This document shows positions 1 through 9,958 of a DNA stretch of 64,000 nucleotides, one piece after another (the stretch's first letter is position 1; every line of letters begins with the position of its first letter). Under the pieces are notes generated by a model. That model saw only the letters and a list, made by a program, of their open reading frames with translations. It was not told the origin of the DNA and made no database searches. Both the position numbers and the translations under genes were made by a program. The DNA is from Climacium dendroides (Eukaryota > Streptophyta > Bryopsida > Hypnales > Climaciaceae). The DNA is taken from the NCBI GenBank assembly GCA_950106755.1, contig OX467087.1, positions 15,380,047 through 15,444,046 on the forward strand. Direction: 5' to 3'.

Positions 1-945
1 TCTATAAATCTTCAATCATTTAGAGTCAAATTGTAAAAGTTATGGCTAAAAAACAAAAGAGCAGGCAAGGTGTAGTACAAAATAGGACAGATGTATCTTA
101 TAATCACCCTATTTTCCATCCCATATTCATCACAATTGTTGAAGTGGACAAGTTTATACTCAATGGAATTCACCTTATTAATCTATAGTTGCAAAAAATC
201 TAAACTAAACTAAAACATGATTGCAATTGCAATTGTACAAAAGCTTAATTCAACTAAGAAATAACTACATCTATACAATGATTGTAGTTCTCTCAATTGT
301 CTTATATTAATTGTCTCATGCCAATTATTATGAATACCATTAAATTGGACATGTAAGACTTGTAGGTTGTTGTGCACTTATATAATGAATTTGTTAATAG
401 AATTTTAAGATTTGTACAATTTAGAAGTTTCTACTTCTGTAGTGTATAGAAATCTAAAAATATTAAGATCTAAGAAATTTTAATGTTCCCTAAATAAGTG
501 GAATCTATTAAATATCAATATTTAAACTTTTAAATTCTAGAAAAGAAGCTAGATTTGAAATTTTAAAATCTACAAATCATTGAGATTAGAATTTCAAAAT
601 CTACAAATCTATAAAATCTACAAAAATCTACATGGCAATGAATGCCACATAGGCAACCACATTAGAAAAGTACATCAACAAACTAAGTTCCAATTAGGCA
701 TTGTTGTTTACAACTATAATTCTAAAAACAACTTGTTTACAATGACTAAAAGTTTCTAAATTAGCACTAGTCACAAGTGTTCCATCCAACTAAAATAAAT
801 TAAATAACAGTTGTTCTTTGTAGTAAAAAAAACTTCATTTTCTTCTATTGAAGGTTGTAGTAGTTTTTATCAATTTTGATATACAGGTATACTATTGGAT
901 GCCAAAAATTGTAACATTTATAGATCTATACAAAGTTGTCAAAAT
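1..945. other. AT-rich intergenic DNA at the window start
   Basis: Many short direct words such as AAATCTACAAATCTA (590-630) occur, but no defined element borders or coding frame. Confidence 0.5.
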
Positions 946-1262
946 GGGGAATTTCATTAAAATGGCAATATTCTATGTGCCATTTTCACAGTGTGTCGTT
1001 CCCACAATTCAGACCGGGCGGTTTGAAATCTATCAGTGTCCTAGACTTGTGAACTCTATACCACTATTAGATGTATTAAATCTAGGAAAGATGTAGATTT
1101 CAAACCAATCAGTTTAAAAAATCTACATATTTTTTAGATTTCAGATATCTAATAATGGTATAGATTTCAAAAATCTAGAATGCTAGTAGAGTTCAAACTG
1201 CCCAATCTGAACTGTGAGAATGCCAAAGTCACTAAATAATCACCATTTTAATGAAATTCCCC
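946..1262. mobile_element. Inverted-repeat MITE, copy 1
   Basis: The ends are near-perfect terminal inverted repeats: the left end reads GGGGAATTTCATTAAAATG and the right end is its reverse complement. The interior is also largely self-complementary, with the block around TCTAATAATGGTATAGA mirroring TCTATACCACTATTAGA. There is no coding capacity. The element is about 317 bp. A second, interrupted copy lies at 1660-2739. The target duplication is not clear, so the superfamily is left open. Confidence 0.8.
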
Positions 1263-1947
1263 ATCAAACTAAAACAAGTTTAGCTTTTTGTTTTACATTG
1301 CACACTTTGAAAGAGCTAAACTCATGGAATTCTAACAAATATTTAATAATTTTAAGATTGGCCCTAGCATAATTTCTATAAGGAACTATAATTTCTTTTT
1401 GTAATGGGCTCTAAGATAGTGAAGATGATTCCTATAATAAATCTTTGTAAAGTTAAAACATCGTATAGGTGCCATATGCTTTGCCAAAGCAAACAAAGGT
1501 CTGCAAATGAGCATAGCCATTAACATGCCACCACCATAGAATCATATTAATTTTTAATTGTTAAAATATATAAATAATTTAGTTTTTTTTTTTAATATGC
1601 AAGTTAAGTCCTCTCACATAGGCTTGCGTGTTTACATAAAATATTAGAATGTATTTTATGGGAAATTTCATTAAAATGGCGATATTCCATGTGCCATTTT
1701 CATAGTGTGCCGTTCCCACAGTTCAGATTGGGTGGTCTAAAATCTATTCGTGTCCTAGATTTGTGAACTCTACACCACTATTAGATGTATTAAATCTAGG
1801 AAAGATGTAGATTTTAGACCAATTGGTTTTTAAATCTACATATTTCGTAGATTTAATACATCTAATAGTGGTGTAGAGTTCACAAATCTAGGACACTAAT
1901 AGATTTCAGACCGCCCAATTTGAACTGTGAGAATGCCAAAGCACAGA

Positions 1948-2694
1948 GGGGGCACTACAAAGGAAGTTCATGGGTGAGGAGCGACCAAACCCTAACTACC
2001 AATTTCTACTTTTCCTAATTACTTTCTAATAAACTATAATTTCAACCTACAATTTTGAGCTCTGTTTAATAATGTCTATAGGTTTCTATTGCCATAAATT
2101 TCAATCCTAAAAAACACTTGATACATTATCTAGAAAGGATTGAAAAATAAACTAAAATGGCATGTTTTTCAACTAAAATATTTATAGAAATCACATGAAG
2201 ATGACTATTCTATCAATATTTAGCCAAAATAAACTTTCAGTAGAAAGCTATTTTATAGAAGTTTTTTTTCATTTTTCAAGTTTTTTTTCTTATATAATAT
2301 AGGGGTGTGAAAGTTATTTTTAGCTTTACAGTGTATCTTTTTTCTTCTAAAATTTGTAACTAATTATTATTAACATAAAAAAATACCAATAATTCAGAAC
2401 ATAAACTTTCAAAGTAGGAAAATCTATTCATATATTTTTTTTAGAAAAAAAATAAAATTTTAGGATATAATCATAGTTGTCATACTGGACAAGTTACTAT
2501 TCATTTCTTGTCTTGTAGGACGAGTTACTATTCATCAAATGTACCTCTCAAGTACATTTGATGAATAGTAACTCATCCTACAGGACGAAAAATGAATAGT
2601 AACTTGTCCAGTATGACAATCATGGATATAATATAGGGGGTCCAAAATTTGGTCGCTCCTCACCCATGAACTTCTTTTGTAGTGCTCCCCCCCC
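1948..2694. mobile_element. TIR element inserted in MITE copy 2
   Basis: The roughly 45-bp terminal inverted repeats begin GGGGG(AG)CACTACAAA. The shared inner part, GTTCATGGGTGAGGAGC, runs on to CGACCAAA at both ends. The interior is AT-rich and non-coding. It resembles 23456-24036, which looks like a diverged relative with GGGGAG.TCACTCTATG ends. The flanks carry a near-identical 17/18-bp direct duplication (1931-1947 and 2695-2712), long for a DNA transposon. It hosts the foldback element 2472-2623. Confidence 0.7.
2472..2623. mobile_element. Foldback MITE with 9-bp target duplication, copy 1
   Basis: This 152-bp element is almost entirely one hairpin: two arms of about 72 bp around a 7-nt loop. 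The ends read TTGTCATACTGGACAAG and the complement. It is flanked on both sides by the exact 9-bp direct repeat GGATATAAT (2463-2471 and 2624-2632). Long arms plus a 9-bp duplication fit a Mutator-like non-autonomous element; that assignment is inferred from family knowledge. Confidence 0.8.
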
Positions 2695-3223
2695 GAGTGC
2701 CAAAGTCACAGAACAATTGCCATTTTAATGAAATTCTCCATTTTTTCACAATAAAGGTTTAGTTTGCTTTTTAGAACCATCAAAATTTCTACAATAAAGG
2801 TTTAATAACTTGCTTTTTAGATCCATCACAATGTTGGATTAATGGATTTTCATATTTGCATTTTATTTTAGATTTTGGTAACAATGTAGGATATTTTTTC
2901 CATCTCTAACCACTTCTACTTACTACGTCTTTAAAGGATGAAAACAAACAAAGTTATTTTTCTAAGGCTCTCAACTAAATCATTCTTAAATATACTTTAA
3001 AAAAAAAAATCAATAATATTAAAATATAAATTTCTTAGGATTCAAAATCTTATAATCTAAGAAGGCAATGTCCCTCCAAAGAGGTTTCTTTACTTTAAAT
3101 TCAATTGCTAGTAGAGTTAATTCTAAAGGATGTCCCCAATTGTAACAGTGGTAATAAAAGAAGTTTTAAGTAACAATAGCACAAAAAAATACAACTTACA
3201 TTGAATTTCATTTGCCTTGGGTT

Positions 3224-3343
3224 CATAGTTGTCATACTAGACAAGTTACTATTCATTTCTTGTTTTGTAGGACGAGTTGATGAATAGTAACTCATCCTAC
3301 AGGACGAAAAATGAATAGTAACTTGTCCAGTATGACAATCATG
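3224..3343. mobile_element. Foldback MITE with 8-9-bp target duplication, copy 2
   Basis: A second copy of the foldback at 2472-2623, shortened near the loop. It is flanked by CTTGGGTT at 3216-3223 and 3344-3351; extending to 9 bp gives one mismatch. It independently supports the termini and the duplication length of the family. Open frames across this region on the minus strand are by-products of the palindrome. Confidence 0.8.
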
Positions 3344-3351
3344 CTTGGGTT

Positions 3352-4220
3352 TGGTGCTCAAAAGAATTTTGTCTTGTATATCATTCAAAAGCTGGCTTAG
3401 TTCTTCATTCCAAACACCTTATGATTGATTCTAAATTCATCTAAACTATGAGATCAAATTTCCCCAAAAAATTCTCTCATGTTTTTATATAAGTTGACCA
3501 TGAAATCCTATAATTCAATATTCAAAAAAGTTATTTTTTGTTTTCTTGACTCAATGTAATAGAATGATAGAAATGGCAATTATAAGTGCTTTTGATGAAA
3601 ACTGAGAGTCTTTACTATTGTGGGGGTGAAGGACTCAAGGTTTTGAACTTCATCCTTCTCTCTGCTTCTACCATGACTAAGGCTAAGACTATGGAAGAAT
3701 GCCTTCAAATGTGAGAATGTACAATTACATTGAGAACATTGAAGCAACATTTGATTTTGAAATGTAGTTTTTTTGTAAGACATTGCTCAAGGGAGTGATT
3801 GTGGCTAAAGTCACAAACATTGTTCACCCTTGTAAATCCTAGTAGTTAACAAAACCAATGTTTGAAAGTCTTTGCAATTCAGAAATTATGACAATTTTGG
3901 AGCGGTGTTTGATTAAACATGGTCATAGAATTTTGGGGGTCACATAATCTAAACTTATAACGCAAATAATTCAGAAGTTTACTACAAGAATGGTTGTGCA
4001 ATGAATCCTTCGGCAGGAATCATTTAATTTGATGATAAACATTCAACCGAATATCTGATTTAATTTTTGCATGGGTGATTTTATTTGAGTACGCTGTGTA
4101 AGGGATCGTTTGACCAAAATTTTCAATAGCAATCCATTAACAATGGCAAGTGAAATTTAGCCAAACACGTCACTTTCAATTACAGAAAATGGAAACAAAT
4201 TAATATTAATCACTTTGGAT
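3352..4220. other. AT-rich intergenic stretch without recognised features
   Basis: No frame shows family similarity or splice-compatible coding structure. A short minus-strand open frame at 3580-3783 has a low-complexity composition and no recognisable motif. Base composition becomes less AT-rich towards 4.3 kb as the BURP gene island begins. Confidence 0.5.
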
Positions 4221-4665
4221 TTCAAGCAAAATATTTCTACACTACAAATTAACATTAATCTTCATATGCATTTAATTCGGATGTTTTCAGCCCTCCAGAC
4301 TCACCGGGGGCTCCACCTGGGGCTCCACCTGGGGCCAACGTCCTAGTGCCCGAATCAGCTGGAAGTCGAAGATGGTTGAGCATGAGCATGTAATTCTATT
4401 GATGCCTCGAATTAACAATGCCAGTTATCGATCATTGAAATGCTTGCAAGCGTGTTTCTCCGCAAAAATTACCGGTGAAGCTCGAAGGAAATTATCCAAT
4501 AATCCAATACGCACATTGTATTTGCCTCATGCATAATTATATATATGCTGGTATTAAGTGCAATTAAGAAACACTCATTGGTAACACACACATTAAGAAG
4601 CACACAGATGTTTTTGCAATTACAGGGAGCTCCTGGATTTCGAGTGTAGAAATATTTTGCTTGAA
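4221..4665. repeat. 445-bp segment bounded by perfect 22-bp inverted repeats
   Basis: TTCAAGCAAAATATTTCTAC (plus AC) at 4221-4242 is the exact reverse complement of 4644-4665. The interior is of mixed composition and holds a short tandem GGGGCTCCACCT repeat near 4308-4336. No coding frame is convincing. It could be a small TIR transposon or a chance-preserved inverted duplication; no target duplication is obvious. Confidence 0.55.
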
Positions 4666-5840
4666 GTCTCGGCCGTTAGTCGATCGACCGAGTTGCTAGA
4701 ACCTTGGGACTGCCTGCCACGGGGTTCAGCATGCCAGAGACATGTCACGGACTGAACATTTCGCGACCTACACAAGCCACACTTAATTAACATTCGAAGA
4801 AATGAAGCAGCTGCTGGCTATGTGTTTCAATCGATCCAGTCTGGGAACTAGCTAGATTAATTACCCAACGATCGATCAAAATATTAGCTGACCGAGGTCG
4901 GATGTTAGTAGGTCTACCAAAGCCTCACTTTCTATCCGATTGAAACACAAGAGTAGAGCGGAAAATACATGTACAAATGCCAGTTTATGGCCACCTTAAC
5001 GTTCGTCACGAGACATCAAATTAGTTGAACCTTGACATCGTCGCTGACGTTAGTAACATATGCATATCCCGTAGTCTGTCGCCTCCCTGGCTGATTCTGT
5101 GTATTTGGACGAAAAAGGAGTCACTCTGAATGATCCTGCAAGAGTGCAAGACGAATCTATCGTGTGGGCCTGCAGCTAGCTGGACATGACGTCATTGGCC
5201 ATTTCTACCTTGATCAGGGGCACAGCAATGAATTCAAACGAGGGGTAAAACCGCAGGACAGCAGCCACGCCCCGTGGACGTACAGATACTGGCTACGTAA
5301 TATCCCAACTGAAGCCCAAAGAATCAAGCAAGAAGATCCGAAACAGAGAAAGGCCGGCAGAACTCACATCACGAACAGCAATGCAGGTGCGTGGCTGCTC
5401 CACATGACCCACAGTGGCCTGCAGCCCAGGCCAATCGCATGCACAAGTGCAATGAATCAACAGAACTATCATGGAGACAGCCCTGCGCAACTCAAGGGGA
5501 TTGCTTGTGAGCTAGATCACGATGCAATTAAACAAACTGGGTCCCGTAGCTCATGAGCCAGCTGCTCACAGATCGTTCTCCAAGTCATTGTCGATTCGGA
5601 AGCCGTCAAGCCCAGCCAGGGCTGGCCAGGAATCACCAATGATCCACGAGCAATCAAGCAGCCCCTGGAGGCAGGGGAGACGCAGCACGCTAGCTAGTGG
5701 GGGTCGGGCATCAGTGATCCACTCTTGAAGACCAGGACGCCCTTCACAAGCAAGCCAGTAGGTCAGGCTAGCTAGAGTAAGCCAAGGAAACGGAAAAGGA
5801 AACAATTATGGATTAAAAATTCAAGGGCGGTTAAACTCGT
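4666..5840. other. Upstream region of the BURP gene
   Basis: This moderately GC-rich stretch lies between the inverted-repeat segment and the BURP TATA box. It contains many GCTAGC/CTAGCT palindromic words. Open frames on both strands (for example 5164-5556) lack an ATG in a sensible context, recognisable motifs or splice partners. I read it as promoter-proximal DNA. Confidence 0.45.
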
Positions 5841-5843
5841 ACC

Positions 5844-5850
5844 TATAAAT
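5844..5850 (+). promoter_or_regulatory. TATA box of the BURP gene
   Basis: TATAAAT lies about 155 bp upstream of the BURP start codon. It is followed about 25-30 bp downstream by a pyrimidine-rich stretch suitable for transcription start. The implied 5' leader is about 125 nt. Spacing and consensus are good, but the assignment is positional only. Confidence 0.6.
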
Positions 5851-6002
5851 GCAAGGCCTCCCTGCACTCCCAATCTCACTGCCTTCCTCAGCTTCAGCAT
5901 CCACTTCGGTAGTCCTCTAGCTCTTTGAGTGCACTTGCTTCGCCTCCGTCCTCTTCCTTTCGATCATCCCTTGGCTGCCCGTTCAGGCCCTTCGTCTGCA
6001 GC

Positions 6003-7390
6003 ATGGCGGAGCAGTGGAGCTTGATGGGCGTCTTGCGGACCTGCTTCTTCATCATGGCCGCGGTCACCACCGTAAGTAGTCGATCATGCACTCGCTGGAT
6101 CGATCCAATACCGGACCACTTGAATTCCTTTGTTTTTGTCACATACAGCGATTGACTTCGAGCTAGCTTGCTAGGATGCATGTACTAACTGAGCTGCACT
6201 TTGCATGTAATTAGGCTCTTGACATGAGGACTCCGCATGCTCTCATTTCATGTAGCTAGCAGGCCATGCATGTTCTCGATCCATGAATGCCAAAGGCAAC
6301 GTACTCAATTGGAGGCCTGATCACGACCCAGTCACATGCATGGCATGATTGGGCTGGTTCAATTTGCTCTCACAGAACTTTAGTCTGGCATGGGCAATGA
6401 CTGCTTGTGGTCATTACCCGTGGAGACGCATGTAATAGGAAGCTCCTGTCCATCGATTGAGTCGAGAAGCCAAAGCCTAATTGGTCACTCCGTATGCGTG
6501 CATATTCCACCTGACTGATCGCGATGTTCATTCTCGTGCACTGGCAGGTGACCGGAGCGAGGCCCGTCTCCACAGGCGAACCAGCTGACGCCGCAAAAAT
6601 AGCTGCAATTTGCAGCTCCAACGGGCTCGCGTGCGCCCAGAGCACCCTCCAAACAGCGACCTCCAAGGCCGCGGGCCTCCAGCGCGACCAGTCCATCAGC
6701 ACCATCAACGACATCCAACGCGATTTTTTCTTGGAATCCGCGCTGGTGGTGGGCGGCACCATGACGCTCGACGCAAACCTCCGCGATGACGCCCCCAAGC
6801 GGCCCTTCCTGACGGTGTCTTCCGCCGCCCAGTTGCCCGCAATCACCGCCTCCAACGCCCTGGCGCTCGTCCGCCACTTCGGCGTGGCTCTCAACAGTGA
6901 CCTGGCCACGGCCACCGCCACCGCCGCGTACCTGTGCGGCTACGGAGCGCTGCCGGGAGAGAAGATGAGCTGCGCCGCCTCCAGCGACGCCGTGGCCAAG
7001 TTCGTGTCCGCCGAACTGGGCTCCAAGGTGAAGGTGCTGTCCACCACCAACACGCCGGCGCTCGCCGCGAATTCCAAGGCGCCAGTCACCATCACGGCCT
7101 TCCGCAAAGGCTCCCTGGCCGAGGGCCAGAAGATCGTGGTGTGCCACGTCGTGAACTTCCCGTCGGCCCTTTACTATTGCCACCGGGTGACGGGCACCAA
7201 AGTGATCACCGCCACGCTCCGGACCAGCGCCTCCGACGCCGACATCCAGGCCGTGGGCGTGTGCCACATCGACACTTCCCTGTGGCTCAGCACCCACCCG
7301 GCCTTCAGCGCGCTCAACATTCCCCGCGGCGACGAAGCGTGCCACTGGCTCGTCGATGCAGACCTCGTCTTCGTACCCACCACCGAGTGA
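6003..7390 (+). CDS. BURP domain protein, secreted, two exons
   Basis: The exons are 6003-6071 and 6548-7390, with a GT-AG intron in phase 0. The product is 303 residues. Exon 1 encodes a short hydrophobic N-terminus (about residues 10-27) that reads as a signal peptide. A short linker follows, then a BURP domain starting at the FF pair (83-84). The domain carries two conserved cysteines (C153, C165) and the four CH motifs at 222, 234, 262 and 288, spaced CH-x10-CH-x26-CH-x24-CHW. BURP proteins are plant-specific, act in the wall or apoplast, and include polygalacturonase beta-subunit-like and RD22-like types. This one lacks the long repeat region of those types, so the subfamily is undecided. 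The coding exon is much more GC-rich than its surroundings. Confidence 0.93.
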
Positions 7391-8025
7391 GCGAGCAATT
7401 CTACCGCTGGCTGCTGATCGAATCCTCCCTTCCTTCCGTGCCTGCAGCTCTACCTACCCATGTGTGGGGCATGGCTGGGGGACGGAAAATGCGTGATTCA
7501 GCAGCAGCGAGGGTCGCTGCTTCCCATAGCGCCTACGTACGCGCGCGTAAGCGTGGCGGGAGTGGTGAAATTTGAAGTTCAACGTGCGCGCGTTCAGTGT
7601 GTGTGATCATGTGTGTTGTTTCCTCGTGGTTTGGTTGTGTTTCAGTGTCCGTGTGGTGTTGTGCACTGCACTGTGTGCGAATCCGTTGATTTCATCCAAG
7701 TGCCATGGCTTGGACGACCTCTAGCTCTGTCCACAGATCGACTGACTGCGGGTGGTCAGGATGGAGGTGGCCGAGCCCTTCTACGAGAATGGGTGGGATT
7801 CGGATTCATGGAGTGTCTAAGTATATAGCTGTACGTCAATACGCAGGCTTATGGGAGTTCATTGATCTCGAGGGTAGTCCTGGCTAGCTGAACGTGTGGA
7901 GAGTGGCAGGGATTATTCATCGAAAATTGGCTAATAAGCCTGGGCAGTGGCCTACATGTACGACTGACGTGCGTCATCTCGGCCAGATGGATGACCACCC
8001 TTTCAGTTGCTTTTGTGTGAATAAA
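7391..8025 (+). other. Probable 3' untranslated region of the BURP gene
   Basis: The sequence after the BURP stop codon stays of mixed composition with long GTGTGT-rich pyrimidine/purine runs. No frame looks like a conserved protein. An AATAAA at 8020-8025 is a candidate polyadenylation signal. The extent of the transcript is inferred. Confidence 0.4.
8020..8025 (+). terminator. Candidate polyadenylation signal for the BURP gene
   Basis: An exact AATAAA about 630 bp downstream of the BURP stop codon. Plant signals are loose, so this is only a candidate. Confidence 0.3.
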
Positions 8026-8500
8026 CTGGCCCCTTTTATGGTTCGTCTCTGTCAATTGGAGGTCGAGTGGAAGTGTGTTTTTGTTATTATCGATGGGTCC
8101 TCACGATATCTCTTTACAGAAGATGTAATTTATTGCAATTGTGAATTGCTACCTTGTCGTCATCTTGAAAAATCACACTCGGGAGACACGAGAGGAGCTT
8201 CCATCAGGTGCTCGATCACCAGATTAATTGAAGCGGAGGTCACTACTTCAACAATCATGTCCGACAAGTATTTCTTAATTTTCAATTATTTAACAGAATG
8301 AAGCAAGAGATCTCTACTATTATGGTGACCAGCTGTAAAATGTTCAAAATTTCAGAGTCGAGCACATTCAAGTTAGTGCCAATATACAGAGGTGACTAAA
8401 CACATGGCAATCGTATTCTCAGGCTCAAATGGGGGAACTCGAAACGAGGAAAGGGGGCTTCTGAGGACGCTGGTTGTGAGCCTTCACCAAGGAGACTCAC

Positions 8501-9863
8501 ATTGGAAAGCGTCCGGACGAATTTGTGTGAAAACTGGAGCCAAAATCCATTCTTTGTAGCCTGGTGAGTGCAGAAACATGAGATCAATCATATAGTGAGT
8601 GAAAGGTTGCAATAATTTGTCAATGGCAGAGAGCAATTGTTTGAATCTCTGCAGCACTGATCTTGTACCATACTACCATTGTCTTCGTGCTTTGATTCTG
8701 TGACTAAAGTGGAACTAACAAGAAATTTTCTGTGGCAAGCACTCTTTCTTCAACTAATGCCGGTGTTCCCGTCACTTATCTAAGACAAATGCTCACGAGA
8801 GGTTAAAACTTGTAACTTTTCGGTATCAAGTGAAGCCAACCATATCACAATCTCTACCCCATTTCCAGATTTTTGCGGCAAGTTATTTCTAACGAAAAAT
8901 TCAGCTCATCTCTACTCAAGTTAATATTGTTCAGTGGCAAAGCCTTGGTTCCTTTTGAGTCGGAGCCAGTGCTTGATATTGGCCTCAGTTGAATTCCCCG
9001 AGGAATACCGCTTGGCCGGAGGTGGGCATCAAGGATTTCCTCTCCCTTCAGCTACATGTTACAAGTGACATGCCGGAGCCATGCCCAAGGAATTTGGCCC
9101 CGGGTAAATTGGATAAATTCAGATGTGCTTGATGCAGAGCTCTGCCATCGTGACTGCAATTCCACATTTCTAGCTCCTGCAACAACGCACACATTTATGA
9201 ACAGAGTTTCCTCAGAGTTTTCCTCAAGTGAAGTACTCGATCAAGAGTCAATGCTACAAGAAACACGGGTGTTGGGAACTTACATCAGCCCTTGATGGAA
9301 ACCTGTACCCCTGCTCATATTTTCCTTGTTCAAATAGATGATTGGATCCCTGAGGGCCTCCGCAACTTCACCAGAATAGCAGTCTCGCATATATTTCGTG
9401 CTAGCACTTTTCATCATCATGAAACTTCCAATATAATGGTCATCCGGTCGGAAGTTGATGTGCACGCCTCCTCTATTCCCAGGACTGGCACTGGAAAACT
9501 TTGTTGAAATCGGAGCTTGTGCTGAAGAACCAGAGCCTGCTGCCAAAGGAGGCTGCTCTCGCAGATTCCCACAGATAGATTCAGAAACTTGTCCGCTTGC
9601 TCTGAACACAATGCTAAGTGGGTTCCTTATTTCAAGCCAATTTATAAGCTCTTAATGGCAATTCTGAAGGTTATTGTGAACGTGAACGATTTCGTTTGTT
9701 TTATTTGCCCAATAAATTTATTAAAGACACAATAAAAGGCTGACTACCTACTGTAGCATGACGAGAATAGGAGTAGAAGCCAGCAAGTTCAGAAGCTTTG
9801 AGGTACATGAAGCTTGCACCAGTTCCGCTATATCGTGTCATATATGGGAATAACAGATAACGC
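8501..9863 (-). CDS. Candidate 3' exons of the MIP1-zipper gene
   Basis: Exon-like segments with good splice borders are visible on the minus strand. 9748-9863 encodes a motif, ASFMYLKASEL, resembling the stretch that follows the LSEDxxK segment in plant MIP1/DUF547 proteins. 9284-9599 is a Ser/Gly-rich open frame ending at a strong donor (GAT before GTAAGT). 8501-8560 is a 20-codon exon with consensus borders encoding NGFWLQFSHKF. A further open segment lies near 8865-9052. Phase does not agree cleanly between 9959 and 9863 or across 9284-9052, so this is not a finished model. No DUF547 signature such as KLAFWINIYN was found on either strand here. Confidence 0.35.
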
Positions 9864-9958
9864 CTGGAAATCACGACATTTAAAACCACCCTCATTCTAA
9901 TGTTTCTCGAAAACAGTCACTGTGGAAGTGCTAAGTGTATGAAAGGAGCAAGTACTAC

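Larger units (their letters stand above)
1660..2739. mobile_element. Inverted-repeat MITE, copy 2 (interrupted)
   Basis: This is the same family as 946-1262. It begins GGAAATTTCATTAAAATGG and ends CCATTTTAATGAAATTCTC. Its right arm is split at about 1947/2695 by a second element, which itself holds a third. Joining 1660-1947 to 2713-2739 restores the structure seen in the uninterrupted copy. The host element must therefore be older than the element inside it. Confidence 0.75.

Noticed and set aside
5164..5556. 130-codon open frame upstream of the BURP gene
   Set aside because: It begins at a non-ATG codon, shows no motif, and lies where the BURP promoter is expected.
6485..7345. Long Gly/Arg/His-rich minus-strand open frame across the BURP exon
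   Set aside because: It is the antisense shadow of a GC-rich coding exon. The sense strand has the complete set of BURP motifs.
7894..8301. 135-codon open frame after the BURP gene
   Set aside because: It starts at GTG, has no recognisable domain, and sits in the likely 3' untranslated region and beyond.
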